From an uncultured Burkholderiales bacterium (GTDB lineage: Bacteria > Pseudomonadota > Gammaproteobacteria > Burkholderiales > Eutrophovitaceae), in NCBI GenBank assembly GCA_951812315.1, contig CATOSA010000035.1, forward strand, positions 60,660 through 124,659: a stretch of 64,000 nucleotides of DNA, written 5' to 3'. The stretch's first letter is position 1, and the number at the start of each line of letters is the position of its first letter. The translations under genes and the position numbers were made by a program. Shown piece by piece: positions 45,152-54,801 of the stretch. Below the pieces are notes generated by a model, which saw nothing but the letters and a program-made list of their open reading frames with translations, was not told the origin of the DNA and made no database searches.

Positions 45152-46234
45152 ATGGCAATCAATCCTGACCTACCTATCAACGAAGAAAGTGTTACGCGCT
45201 GGATTCAGGAACGCACTGAAGCTGACGCCCCGCTGTGCTTCGACCTCATCGCCGGCGGCCGCTCGAACATGACTTACACCGTGACCGACGCAGCCGGTCG
45301 CAAGTTCGTTCTTCGCCGGCCACCAATGGGACCGTTACTGCCCAGCGCCCATGACATGGCGCGCGAGCACCGCCTCATGCATTCCCTGCGCGACAGTCCA
45401 GTACCTGTGCCGCGCATGGTTGGTCTGTGTCAGGACGAGACCGTCAACGGGCGCGACTTCTTCGTAATGCACTTCCTCGATGGTGTTGTCGTTCGGGACA
45501 TCGAAATCGGTAGAACATTCGCTCCAGAGATTCGAACCAGAATGTGTCATGAACTCATCGATACCCTTTGCGCACTTCATCGGGTCGACATCGATGCTGT
45601 CGGACTGGGCGATCTGGCCAGGCGAAGCGGCTACATCGAGCGTCAACTCAAACGATGGTCGGGCCAGTGGGAGAAGTCAAAGACCCGCGAGATTCCGCTG
45701 ATCGACCGGGTCAAGGACACTCTGGCTGAGCGCCTTCCCGGGGATGCCGTCACCACCATTGCCCACGGCGATTACCGCCTTTCGAACTGCATCATGGCGC
45801 TCGACGGATCGGTGGCAGGCGTACTCGACTGGGAACTGTGCACTCTGGGCGACCCGATGGCTGACCTTGCCGGCTTGATGGGGTACTGGTATCGCGAAGG
45901 CGATTCCGATCCGAAAGTCGACGCCGCCACCACCACTCTCGATGGATTCATTTCCCAGGAAGAACTCGCCGGCCTGTACGCCGAGGAGATGGACGTTTCT
46001 CTGGACAAGGTTGCCTACTACCAGGCGTTCGCGTCCTGGCGACTGGCCTGTATTGGCGAAGGTGTTTACGCGCGGTATCTACACGGTCAACAAGGTGAGC
46101 AGGACGAAGAATTCGATCTCGGCGAGTACAAGAAGTCAGTAGAAGATCGGGTTGATCTTGCGGCGGAGTATTTGGGGGTTAGGACTAGTAGAGCCAAGAC
46201 CCTTGCGAAGCTCGCCGTAACGGCAGACTATTAG
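45152..46234 (+). CDS. Phosphotransferase family protein (APH/ACAD10-like kinase fold)
   Basis: 360 residues from ATG 45152. Kinase-fold motifs are present: LIAGGRSNMTYTVTDAAGRKFVLRRPP (N-lobe), the catalytic loop TTIAHGDYRLSNCIM and the metal site VLDWELCTLGDPMADLAGL. Relatives in ACAD10/ACAD11 phosphorylate 4-hydroxyacyl-CoAs, allowing their rearrangement to beta-oxidation substrates. An acyl-CoA dehydrogenase gene lies about 6 kb downstream, so a similar pathway is possible. Other members act on choline, aminoglycosides or homoserine. Confidence 0.9.
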   Translation: MAINPDLPINEESVTRWIQERTEADAPLCFDLIAGGRSNMTYTVTDAAGRKFVLRRPPMGPLLPSAHDMAREHRLMHSLRDSPVPVPRMVGLCQDETVNGRDFFVMHFLDGVVVRDIEIGRTFAPEIRTRMCHELIDTLCALHRVDIDAVGLGDLARRSGYIERQLKRWSGQWEKSKTREIPLIDRVKDTLAERLPGDAVTTIAHGDYRLSNCIMALDGSVAGVLDWELCTLGDPMADLAGLMGYWYREGDSDPKVDAATTTLDGFISQEELAGLYAEEMDVSLDKVAYYQAFASWRLACIGEGVYARYLHGQQGEQDEEFDLGEYKKSVEDRVDLAAEYLGVRTSRAKTLAKLAVTADY

Positions 46235-46257
46235 AGTGGTAATGCAGAGATCGGACG

Positions 46258-46345
46258 GCTATGCTCAACGGATCGAGCGGCGGAGTAGAGCGAACCGACA
46301 ACTTGTCCTGTATGGCCTTTTCGTTATATTTGTGTGTACATCCAG
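46258..46345 (+). repeat. Diverged intergenic repeat, copy A
   Basis: The stretch with GGATCGAGCGGCGGAG and CAACTTGTCCTGTATGG resembles 48377-48460 over about 85 bases. A translation across both gives IERR and NRQLVL in common, suggesting remnants of a shared sequence. Its origin is unknown. Confidence 0.4.
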
Positions 46346-46460
46346 TAAATTGAAGAAAGATACTGATAGCATGAAGATTACAGATGTTAACAACATCATG
46401 TTATCCGGCACGTTCGCCGTATAAATCACGCTCGGCCGCATAAATCGTGAAGGGGATTTG

Positions 46461-47036
46461 ATGGCTGATACTTCCTACTACGTGTATGCGCTCAAAGACC
46501 CCCGCACGTCGCCCGCGATGCCGTTCTATATCGGCAAAGGAACGGGCACTAGATCCTACGATCACCTTGCGCGCCCTGAGGATTCATTGCAGGGCCAACG
46601 CATCAAAGACATAACTGCAAGCGGCAACAAAGTCCTAGTAACTCGGCTAGTGGACTCGTTGAGTGAAGGGCAAGCGTTGAAATTGGAAGCAGAGCTTATT
46701 TCCGCGTTTGGCACAGTTGAAACTGGCGGTATTCTAACCAACGCAGTCATGCCATCCGGCTTGGGTAAGAAGTCTCGTCCTACGCTCACTGTACCGCATG
46801 GCGCGAAGGAGAAAGCACAGCTTGGTCTATCCCTTCTAAAAGAGGCTGTGCTTGAGTTTGCGAAGGTGAATCCAAAAGGTACCAACTCGGATACAGCCAG
46901 TCTGCTTGGGCTGCGCAGCGACTACGGCGGTGGGTCAAAGGACTATCTCTCTTACAGTGTTCTTGGGTTGTTAATGCGCGAAGGAAAGTTGGCACGCGAA
47001 GGCAGTTCAAAACGCCATGTTGCCCAGGTCAACTAA
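46461..47036 (+). CDS. GIY-YIG-type nuclease-like protein with C-terminal winged-helix-like region
   Basis: 191 residues from ATG 46461 (AAGGGGA upstream; TTG 46458 is an alternative). The N-terminus has the two-part motif YYVYALKDPR and PFYIGKGTGTRSYDHL, as in LEM3-type GIY-YIG domains, with RLVDSLSEGQALKLEAELI following and the catalytic-type Glu in it. The C-terminal part (NSDTASLLGLRSDYGGG and SYSVLGLLMREGKL) may bind DNA. A long imperfect hairpin like an integron attC site begins at its stop codon, so it might be a captured cassette. Confidence 0.75.
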   Translation: MADTSYYVYALKDPRTSPAMPFYIGKGTGTRSYDHLARPEDSLQGQRIKDITASGNKVLVTRLVDSLSEGQALKLEAELISAFGTVETGGILTNAVMPSGLGKKSRPTLTVPHGAKEKAQLGLSLLKEAVLEFAKVNPKGTNSDTASLLGLRSDYGGGSKDYLSYSVLGLLMREGKLAREGSSKRHVAQVN

Positions 47037-47099
47037 GTGGCCTGATAAGGCGCTACAGGCAACGCCAAAGAGCGGCGCGCCTGGCCTTTAGCGTTAGAC
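47028..47099 (+). repeat. attC-like imperfect hairpin at the end of the GIY-YIG gene
   Basis: The 72 bases end with GTTAGAC, which fits the GTTRRRY core, and begin with GTCAAC, a core-like sequence one base short. The arms pair imperfectly with unpaired bases (GGCC/GGCC, AGGCGC/GCGCCT and GCC/GGC around a short loop), as in integron recombination sites. The gene stop TAA lies within it. No second site or integrase is visible in the window. Confidence 0.4.
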
Positions 47100-47356
47100 G
47101 CTTTCTACGATGGTAGGGCCCACCAAATCGGCAGCACCCATTATCGATCTCGCATCCCGTGGTCGTACCGCGCTGGTGGAACAGAGAGTCCGCACAGTGC
47201 GTCGTGAGGGACAGGTCTAGATTCGTAGCTAAGCGAAGCTGCCCAGTTGTGGGGCCGACGCTCTTTACTACGGCTGAACCTGGCAAACTCCGCACGGCAA
47301 AGACGTGGCGCAGAAGCGGATCCTGAGCCGCTCGCCACGGAAGAATGCGCGGTGTT
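47100..47356. other. Intergenic region, no gene seen
   Basis: No supported gene or RNA lies between the attC-like site and the minus-strand gene. Short frames here look random. Confidence 0.3.
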
Positions 47357-48148
47357 CTACCCGGCGCGTGCTTTCACCCGCGCGACATAACTGTCCGCAA
47401 GCGGGGCCCGGGCCAATACAGTTGCGCGCGCCTTGTTGGCGACTTCTTCAAGGTGCAGGTGAATGACGTGCACGCCGCTCATCACCATCATCTTCATGTA
47501 CTTTACGCCGGGGTCGCGGCTGGCGAAGCGCATGGCGTCGGGATAGTGGGTCAGGTCGTAGATTGGCTCGAAGTGACTCTGGATTTCATAGGTGGTGACC
47601 TGCAGGTCGCGCATTTCCTGCTCGGAGCCGGGTACGCCGTATTTGAGCCGGTCGGTGAAGGTGTAGTACTGCAAGGTGAGCTCGCCAGCGAACCACTCGA
47701 TGATGCGCCGCTGCTGCGCGCCGCCTTCAGTGCGAAAGTGCACCGCGATTTCGTCGGCTTCTTCGGCACCGAGTAACTCCGAGCTGAGTTCGCTCCAGGC
47801 GGTCTCCAGCCATTGCGGATTGGCGACTTCGAGGCGGATCAACTTATCCAGTCCAGCAGTTAGTTTGCCCTCGGCTTCCTGCCACTCCGGGGAGTCGAGA
47901 TTCCACTGCTCGTTGGTGAGTCCGGCATCGCGGCCCTTGCGCCAGAGCAGATCGCGTGCAGCAATCAAGGCTGCCTGTTTAACGTAGACACGACCGATGT
48001 TTATCGACAGCGACGTGTCGTGCTCCGCCACCAAGCGCTCAACCGCGTCCTTCTTGAGGGCTTCAATACTTTCCTCTTGCGCCTGAACCTGCACTGTGGC
48101 CAGCATCAATGCCGCCATCAAGCCTGTAATCCATCGGTATCGCTTCAC
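47357..48148 (-). CDS. Exported hypothetical protein
   Basis: 263 residues; start chosen at GTG 48148, which has AAGGA 9 bases upstream and begins MKRYRWITGLMAALMLATV with cleavage after VQA-type residues, a good signal peptide (GTG 48166 is the alternative). The mature protein is helical and acidic, with YYTFTDRLKYGVPGSEQEM and GVHVIHLHLEEVA. No family was recognised. It is presumably periplasmic and is transcribed alone, convergent to the GIY-YIG gene. Confidence 0.6.
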   Translation of the reverse strand: MKRYRWITGLMAALMLATVQVQAQEESIEALKKDAVERLVAEHDTSLSINIGRVYVKQAALIAARDLLWRKGRDAGLTNEQWNLDSPEWQEAEGKLTAGLDKLIRLEVANPQWLETAWSELSSELLGAEEADEIAVHFRTEGGAQQRRIIEWFAGELTLQYYTFTDRLKYGVPGSEQEMRDLQVTTYEIQSHFEPIYDLTHYPDAMRFASRDPGVKYMKMMVMSGVHVIHLHLEEVANKARATVLARAPLADSYVARVKARAG

Positions 48149-48673
48149 TATCAATATTCCTTTCACTGATTACTCACTGCGTGGTTTGTCCAGAACCAGG
48201 CGAAAACCACCGGTCGCGGCATTTGACCGGCTGTTGCTCAATCGTTCCCATTCAATGAGATTTAAGCATGCCTGATACCGTCCCGCGTTGACATGCGTCA
48301 AGCAGCAGAACGGCGATCGGAATGCGGGAGCGAGAGCAGCTTCTGACAAACCATTAAAATGCCGTTCATCACGCGGGGATGCGTACCGGATCGAGCGACG
48401 TCGGGGAACGAATCGGCAGCTTGTCTTGTCTGCTTCTATTCTTGTAAATCTGCGTACAATCAATACATCGACGCCGAATCTGATCGGAGTCGCTCCGACA
48501 CAACCCACTATTCAGGAACAAAGTCGTCATATGAGAAAGACCACGTTTTGTCGCGAGTTCACGTTCGAATCCGCGCAACCCGGGAAAGTGCCTGCGCCTC
48601 GCCAGGACACGGGCTATTGCGAGGACGCTGAACGATCGCCGTTTGGGCAGACTGTTCTAATGGACCAGACGTC
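48149..48673. other. Intergenic region with repeat copy B
   Basis: About 520 bases. A frame at 48288-48677 exists but its only recognisable part is the repeat-derived IERRRGTNRQLV segment, so it is not called a gene. Confidence 0.35.
48377..48460 (+). repeat. Diverged intergenic repeat, copy B
   Basis: The stretch with GGATCGAGCGACGTCG and CAGCTTGTCTTGTCTGC is the counterpart of 46258-46345, roughly two thirds identical by eye. Confidence 0.4.
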
Positions 48674-49420
48674 ATGAGGCATTGTGTCTGGCTGTTACTA
48701 GTGATCTCGGCCGGCGTCAGCAACGCGGCGGGGTATGGAACGGACCGCATCGAACTTGCGAAATTCTCCGATATGCAACCCGGCGGTAGCCTGCCACCGG
48801 AATGGCAAACAATCTCGATTGCACGTATCGCACGGCAAACGCAATACTCGCTGATATCACTGGATGGATCGACTGCGCTGCAGGCAGAGGCCGACAGTTC
48901 AATGTCCAGCCTGGTGCGAGAGGCTGACATTGATCCGAATGACACTCCGTGGCTGCAGTGGCGCTGGCGAATCTCCGAGTTGAACGACAAATCCGACCTC
49001 AAGCTCAAGAATGGCGACGATTTTCCGACCCGGCTCTACGTTTTCTTTGATTACGACATTATGCAAATGTCGTTTTTCGACCGAACAATGATTCGTATCG
49101 CGCGGGCGATCTACGGCGACCGCGTGCCACTTGCCGCACTTTGTTACGTCTGGGCCAAAGACGATCCCGCGGGCACCACCGCGTGGAACGCGTACACCGA
49201 TCGAGTACGAATGGTAGTTGCCACCGGTGGTGCTGATCAGATCGACCAGTGGGTCGATGTTGAGCGCAATGTCATCAACGATTACAAAATGGCATTCGGC
49301 GAACCGGTGCCGCGTATTACCGGAATTGCACTGGCCACCGATACCGACAACACCGGGCAACGCAGCGTCTCGTGGTATGGAGATATACATTTTGCCGCGC
49401 GGGCGCAAGTGCGCCCATAA
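48674..49420 (+). CDS. DUF3047 family exported protein
   Basis: 248 residues from ATG 48674. Residues 1-18 form a signal peptide (MRHCVWLLLVISAGVSNA). The DUF3047 pattern is clear: DTPWLQWRWRISELND, KNGDDFPTRLYVFFDYD, LAALCYVWAKDDPAG, ERNVINDYKMAFGEPVPRI and GIALATDTDNTGQRSVSWYG. The family is periplasmic with a jelly-roll-like fold and unknown function. It follows a 500-base region with no partner gene. Confidence 0.88.
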   Translation: MRHCVWLLLVISAGVSNAAGYGTDRIELAKFSDMQPGGSLPPEWQTISIARIARQTQYSLISLDGSTALQAEADSSMSSLVREADIDPNDTPWLQWRWRISELNDKSDLKLKNGDDFPTRLYVFFDYDIMQMSFFDRTMIRIARAIYGDRVPLAALCYVWAKDDPAGTTAWNAYTDRVRMVVATGGADQIDQWVDVERNVINDYKMAFGEPVPRITGIALATDTDNTGQRSVSWYGDIHFAARAQVRP

Positions 49421-49809
49421 GGATTGCACTTGCTGTCCAAGCTGCCAGGAATTCGGGCGTACGCTTGTGGTTGACATGCGCACGTAATCGGGGCGGATCG
49501 ACGCAAGCCATTGTTTACGAACAGTGACGGTGCAATATTGGATCGGGAAACAGCCTTGGACATCGATTCTTGGAATCGAAACGGAAGGTCCAGTGGCATT
49601 CGTCGCGCTGGCGCACTATGGGTAAGCCTCGGTTAATCAAAGCTCTCACTCGCCGAGGGAATCGCCTTCCCAAGGTGGCAGATTCAACTTTGAAAACCCC
49701 GCTATAACCGTTGATAATACGTTTTGCCTGCGCACAAGTTGAATCGTCATGGTGGTGCGCTTGGTCTGACGCAAACATTCGTCTCAGCTAACAAACTGGG
49801 AGGCCTGAT
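49421..49809. other. Intergenic region, no gene seen
   Basis: About 390 bases; only GGGAGG at 49798, the ribosome site of the methyltransferase, was recognised. Confidence 0.35.
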
Positions 49810-50433
49810 ATGTCTTTTCTGAATGCCTATTTCTATGACAAGTTCATGGCCAGGACGGAACAGGCATGCCTGAAGGAATGGAGGCATGGACTTCTCGAAC
49901 AAGTCAGCGGTGATGTGTTGGAAATTGGAGCTGGTACCGGAGCAAATATCGAGCTCTATTCGGACGGCGTGACCAGGCTCGTTCTTGCTGAACCTGACAA
50001 ACATATGCGCAAGCTTTTGACGGAGCACGCAGCAAGTCGGCAGCTGGAAAATGTCAGTGTTATCGGCGGGTCAGCTGAACAAATCGACGCGGATGATGGA
50101 TCATTTGACTACGTCGTGTCATCGTTGGTTTGCTGCTCGGTGACAGACCTCAAGATCTGTTTAAGTGAAATCAAGCGGGTATTGAAGCCAGGAGGTAGCC
50201 TGGTTTTTCTTGAGCATGTTGCAGCTGAAAGCGGAACCTCAAGAAGGCGGTGGCAGAACCTTATTACCCCAGCCTGGAAAACGTTCATGGGGAATTGTCA
50301 TCTGAACAGGGAAACAGAACAGGCAATACTCACCGAAGGATTTGACATTACTAAGATAGAGCGGGAAAGCATGCGAAAAGCCCTGCCAATTGTTCGCCCT
50401 ACGATACGAGGACTTGCCAGGAAGCCTGCCTAG
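49810..50433 (+). CDS. Class I SAM-dependent methyltransferase (UbiE-like)
   Basis: 207 residues from ATG 49810 with GGGAGG upstream. SAM motif I is VLEIGAGTGANIELY (about residues 37-51), motif II LVLAEPDKHMRK and motif III/post-I FDYVVSSLVCCSV, followed by LKPGGSLVFLEHV. This is the UbiE/METTL7-like group of small methyltransferases acting on lipids or small molecules. The thioesterase gene follows 79 bases later, but a functional link is not evident. Confidence 0.9.
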   Translation: MSFLNAYFYDKFMARTEQACLKEWRHGLLEQVSGDVLEIGAGTGANIELYSDGVTRLVLAEPDKHMRKLLTEHAASRQLENVSVIGGSAEQIDADDGSFDYVVSSLVCCSVTDLKICLSEIKRVLKPGGSLVFLEHVAAESGTSRRRWQNLITPAWKTFMGNCHLNRETEQAILTEGFDITKIERESMRKALPIVRPTIRGLARKPA

Positions 50434-50512
50434 CGCATGCAGCCGGTCGTGGCAGTGCCGCTCCGTTGGTGCGCGGCGTTAGCTGGCCGGACATTGGAAA
50501 GCATAGACGTTC

Positions 50513-51010
50513 ATGCCCGAAAGCGTACCGACACCCCTGGAACTGTACCAATGCCCTGTGAAACCCGAGTGGGTGGATCACAACGGGCATATGAAATTCG
50601 GGTGCTATTCAATAGCGTTTTTTGAGGCAACCAATGCGCTTTCCGAATACCTTGGGTTCACTCGAACGCACAAAGACGCAACGAACACGGCCAATTTTGC
50701 CGCGAACATGCATCTCTCCTTCAGAAAAGAAGTTAAGGAGAACGATCCGTTAACATTTCGAACGTTAATTATCGGGTGTGACTCGAAGCGTGTTCATGTG
50801 TGGCACGAAATGTGGCACGTTCAGGAGGAATATCTGGCAGCGACATGCGAAATTCTTTCGCTGCATATCGACAAATCAATCCGCCGTGTTGCCCCAATGG
50901 CGGAAGAAATTTTCACCCGGATTGAAAAGGTACGTTCAGCGCACGCCGATTTGCCCCGGCCCAAAGGGCTGGGCTTTGTAATGGAAATAACGTCAACAGA
51001 TGCGACATGA
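50513..51010 (+). CDS. Hotdog-fold acyl-CoA thioesterase (4HBT-like)
   Basis: 165 residues from ATG 50513. The active-site region KPEWVDHNGHMKFGCY near residue 20 is the 4-hydroxybenzoyl-CoA/betainyl-CoA thioesterase signature with the catalytic Asp; LSFRKEVKENDPLTF follows. The pattern PEWVDHNGHMN is especially like the carnitine-pathway betainyl-CoA thioesterases, and a BKACE gene with an OpuAC protein is at 2-6 kb. The MaoC-like gene next to it is convergent. Confidence 0.85.
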   Translation: MPESVPTPLELYQCPVKPEWVDHNGHMKFGCYSIAFFEATNALSEYLGFTRTHKDATNTANFAANMHLSFRKEVKENDPLTFRTLIIGCDSKRVHVWHEMWHVQEEYLAATCEILSLHIDKSIRRVAPMAEEIFTRIEKVRSAHADLPRPKGLGFVMEITSTDAT

Positions 51011-51029
51011 AGCGGGTCGTCGAAACGAC

Positions 51030-51959
51030 TCAGGGCGATATGTCTTTGCCCAGCTTCTTCGCCTCCGCTTCATAGTTGGCATACGAACCCTTCATCGTCG
51101 CAGAATTCAATATCGTTTCTGCGACCAGTTCGTCCGTTTGCGCTTCGAAGATACTGGTTTTGATCCACATTGATTCAGTGCGCCGGCTTTCGCTTAGTGC
51201 AATGATCTCGCGTTCGAGCTTGTAGGCATGGCCGACGTACAGCGGGCCTTTGACAAGCCGGATTTCCTGCCCTGCGAATAATCCGAGCGCTGGTCCTTTT
51301 GTTCTAAATCCGGACTGATTGCTTGTGTACTGGGTCATAACGCTGATCATTTCGAGCGGAATGACCGCCTTCGTCCAGCGCGATTGTTCTGGTTGGTAGT
51401 ACGGATGCGGTTCGGTAATGACCGCGAGTTTCTGGTTCAGCGTGAACGGGTACAGGTCGCCCATGTGTTGATCGAAATCCATGATGGCGTGTTCGGGGTT
51501 GCCTGCGCCTTTTTGACCTACGCTTAGCTCACTCAGGATCACCAGTTGATCCGCTGGTCGCAGACGCGCAATGCGCTGACTGATTTCGGTGTCGCCGTAA
51601 TCGGGGCCGGCTGACGCCGTGCCAGTCAGTACCGGTGTACCGTCACGTTTCTCTGCACCAATGCGGATAAGCGTTTCATTGTGATCTCGCCGTTCAACGA
51701 ACGCGCGCACTTCTTCGCCTTCCACGACCATGTTCTGGTAATGAGCGCTGATGCAACCGCGTTCAAACCAGGCGTCGCCAAACTGTTCGTGCAGCATGGG
51801 TACAAATTGGCTGAAATGCGTCGGGCCTTCGATTGGCGCACCGGAAAATCCCAGTTCTGCGGCCATATTGCCATCATGGATCGACAGATGACCGTCGTAT
51901 TCCTGTGAAGCCAGCATTTGGCGTGGTGACCTGAATTCTCCATATATTGTTTCCGGCAC
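51030..51959 (-). CDS. MaoC/hotdog-fold dehydratase-like protein
   Basis: 309 residues from GTG 51959 with AGGAGG 5 bases upstream. Two hotdog-like halves are suggested by FSGAPIEGPTHFSQFVPML near residue 38 and SAHYQNMVVEGEEVRAFVERR, typical of MaoC-type or double-hotdog hydratases. A clean MaoC catalytic D-x-N-x-x-H is not obvious, so the catalytic role is uncertain. It is divergent from the acyl-CoA dehydrogenase gene. Confidence 0.7.
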   Translation of the reverse strand: MPETIYGEFRSPRQMLASQEYDGHLSIHDGNMAAELGFSGAPIEGPTHFSQFVPMLHEQFGDAWFERGCISAHYQNMVVEGEEVRAFVERRDHNETLIRIGAEKRDGTPVLTGTASAGPDYGDTEISQRIARLRPADQLVILSELSVGQKGAGNPEHAIMDFDQHMGDLYPFTLNQKLAVITEPHPYYQPEQSRWTKAVIPLEMISVMTQYTSNQSGFRTKGPALGLFAGQEIRLVKGPLYVGHAYKLEREIIALSESRRTESMWIKTSIFEAQTDELVAETILNSATMKGSYANYEAEAKKLGKDISP

Positions 51960-52123
51960 ATTCGCCTCCTGAATTGGTTACCTTCTTCCCGATAGTTTGG
52001 CCGGGATCAAGACTTCAGTCCCGCTGATCGGGTAGAGTTTTGCTGTGGCGGCAGCAAATGACCGCCATTTGAACCCAATTTGATCTTATAGAACAACGAC
52101 TATCAACCACAAGGAAGTCAATC

Positions 52124-53377
52124 ATGTCCAAGGCCCAAGCAGATGTAGACCTGTTCAATCTTACGATGTCGCGGGATGCCCAGCCGCTGCTGGAGGCTGT
52201 GAAAAAGCATATTGCTGATAACGTCGAGCCCATCACCGAGGAGTTCAATGCGCTTGACAAGGAAAAGACAGATCGTTGGTCGTGGCATCCGCGCCAGCTG
52301 GAACTGCTCGATGGTGCCAAGAAGAAGGCCAAGGCGAATGGACTGTGGAATTTCTTTCTGCCCGATGCTGATACCGGCCAAGGCCTGAGCAACATGGATT
52401 ACGCGTATATCGCGGCCGAACTGGGCAAATACGAACTGGCCTCGGAAACCCTGAATTGCAGTGCGCCCGACACCGGCAACATGGAAGTACTCGAACGGGT
52501 GGGTACGCCTAAACAGAAGAAAGAGTGGCTGGAACCATTGCTCAATGGCGAGATTCGCTCGGCATACGCGATGACCGAACCGGGTTTGCCCTCGTCGGAT
52601 GCGCGCAACATCTCAACCAGTTGCGTGCTCGAAGGCGACGAGTATGTGATCAACGGCGAGAAATACTACATTTCCGGCGCTGGTGACCCGCGTTGCAAGA
52701 TCCTGATTACGATGGTCAAGACCGATCCTGACGCGGCTCCGCACAAACAGCAGTCGATGATTCTGGTGCCGAAGGAAGCGCCGGGCGTAGAAATACTCGA
52801 AGGCATGGAGGTGTTCGGAAATGACCACGCGCCCCGGGGCCATGTGCACATGAAGTTCAATAACGTGCGCGTGCCGAAGGAAAACATGCTGCTCGGCGAA
52901 GGCCGCGGATTCGAGATTTCCCAACTACGCCTGGGTCCGGGCCGCATCCATCATTGCATGCGATCCCTGGGTAAGGCCGAGAAAGCACTGGAACTGATGG
53001 TCAAGCGCGCCGGCACCCGGGAAGCATTCGGCAAACCTATCGTCAAACTCGGCAAGAACCTCGAAGTCATTTCCCGTTCGCGCATCGAGATCAACGCCAT
53101 GCGTCTCGCCGTGTTGCAGGCGGCCAAAGCCATGGACGTGCTGGGCAACAAGGAAGCGCGCGTTTATGTCAGCGCGGTGAAAGCGATGGTGCCGGAGAAA
53201 GTCTGCGAGATTATCGACGCGGCGATCCAGATGCACGGCGCGACTGGTGTTTCCCAGTGAACGCCGCTGGCCGACCTGTATGCCGACATGCGTCACTTGC
53301 GATTTGCCGATGGGCCTGATGAGGTGCATCACATGGTGGTCGGCCGGGCGGAGGTGCAGAAGCACGGACTTTGGTAG
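52124..53377 (+). pseudogene. Acyl-CoA dehydrogenase, TGA near the C-terminus at a probable Trp codon
   Basis: ATG 52124 with AAGGAA upstream. The frame runs to TGA at 53258-53260 and then continues TPLADLYADMRHLRFADG and EVHHMVVGRAEVQKHG to TAG 53377. Relatives have GVSQWTPLADLYAD at this place, so a TGG-to-TGA change is likely. The FAD and acyl-CoA binding regions are normal: YAMTEPGLPSSDARNIST, ITEDEYVINGEK-like VINGEKYYISGA, and GRIHHCMRSLGKAEKALELM, with the C-terminal helix region absent from the short product. These enzymes oxidise acyl-CoA thioesters. The truncated form (378 residues) lacks the last 38 residues, including the FAD-contacting tail. Confidence 0.88.
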
Positions 53378-53521
53378 CACGTTTGCGTATCCGGAGCAGA
53401 GTGCGTGTTGGGGTATTGACGTCGGCCTTGTGCGATCCTTTCGAATGTCTGTTCAAGCGAGGTCGTTCATACTTCGTCTGGTGAAACCTTGATCGCGCTA
53501 TATCTGCTGGAGGCAAACGCT

Positions 53522-54007
53522 GTGTCGGAGAAAGAAAAAGAGGGCGGAGCGGCGGTAAAGTTTCCACCGCCATTCATGCCGCTGCTAACAATAGTTGTCG
53601 GGCATTTACTTGGCCGATTCGTACCAATCTTTGACCAGTTCGACCTGGCGACTCCAGGACGTTACTGGGTCGGAGGGCTTATCGCGGTGGCTGCCGTTGC
53701 GATCTTTATCGCATGGCCTTTTGCGCAGTTCAAGAGATCGAAACAGGACCCTGCACCGTGGACGCCGACACCAGAAATCGTGGTTGAAGGCCCGTACAAA
53801 TTTACGCGCAATCCAATGTACGTCGGACTGATTTTGTTTTGCTTCGGAATCGGGATCGTATTGTCAGACATCTGGACTTTGATTCTTACACCGGTTTGCG
53901 CCTGGATGATCTACCTCATCGCGATCAGGCAGGAGGAGGTTTATCTCCAGGAGAAGTTCGGCGACTCGTATCGCGCGTACAAGAAGCGCGTGCGGCGCTG
54001 GATTTGA
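53522..54007 (+). CDS. Isoprenylcysteine/phospholipid methyltransferase-like membrane protein
   Basis: 161 residues from GTG 53522 with GGAGG 8 bases upstream. Four membrane segments and the ICMT/PEMT signature EGPYKFTRNPMYVGLILFC near residue 88, then RQEEVYLQEKFGDSYRAYKKRVRRW, as in bacterial isoprenylcysteine carboxyl-methyltransferase-like proteins (PF04191/PF06966). Bacterial members usually methylate lipids or unknown small molecules. It follows the acyl-CoA dehydrogenase by about 140 bases on the same strand. Confidence 0.88.
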   Translation: MSEKEKEGGAAVKFPPPFMPLLTIVVGHLLGRFVPIFDQFDLATPGRYWVGGLIAVAAVAIFIAWPFAQFKRSKQDPAPWTPTPEIVVEGPYKFTRNPMYVGLILFCFGIGIVLSDIWTLILTPVCAWMIYLIAIRQEEVYLQEKFGDSYRAYKKRVRRWI

Positions 54008-54801
54008 ACAGTCCCGCAGACCGATTGTTTAGCTGAACAAGCGTGTTGAGTTGGAATTGGCCTGGCAGGAACAGAAAATGCACTAGTGTCCTGCAACATG
54101 TGGAGAGTAATTGCTGGCGTCGCCCTGACTATGTTGTGCACTACCGTTGGAGCGGTCGGATACGCGCAGCCGGATATCAAGGTTGATAAATTCTGCAGTC
54201 GTGTGACGGTCGATGGCGTCGCGGGGCAGATCTGGCGCGTCACCGAGAATGGTGTAGCGACGTGGGTCATTCTTGACAGCGAACGGGATTTTCTCGCGAA
54301 AGCACCTGAGCGCTGTGTATTAATGCTGAGCGCGACGCTTGAGCGCCAGAAAAACCAGGCGCCACCGTCCATCCAATCGATTTCGTCGAGTCGAAGGCTG
54401 GCCCAGACGTCGATCGCGCCACTTGACTCCGATGAGGACCAACGTGCTGGTATTGTCGCTGCCCACAACGACGTACGAAGATCGGTCGGAATCAAGGAAG
54501 ACATGCAATGGTCTGCCCGGCTGGCGGCCTATGCACAGGAATGGGCTGACGTTCTAAAAAACGAGCGCAGTTGCGCAATCGCGCACAGACCTCTTAAAGG
54601 AAAGTACGCGCGGAAGTACGGCGAGAACCTTTCCTGGGTCAGGGGCCGGACGCAATCCGGGGCGCAAGCGGTGCAAGCATGGGCGTCCGAAAAAGGCGAC
54701 TACGACTACGCGACCGGAAACTGCGACAAAGTTTGCGGTCACTACACCCAGAAGTGGACCCCGAAACTTGGACCCCCGCTTAAGTGAAATCTCCATGGGG
54801 T

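Noticed and set aside
48288..48677. Plus-strand 129-residue frame before the DUF3047 gene
   Set aside because: The only recognisable section derives from the intergenic repeat; no ribosome site or family signal.
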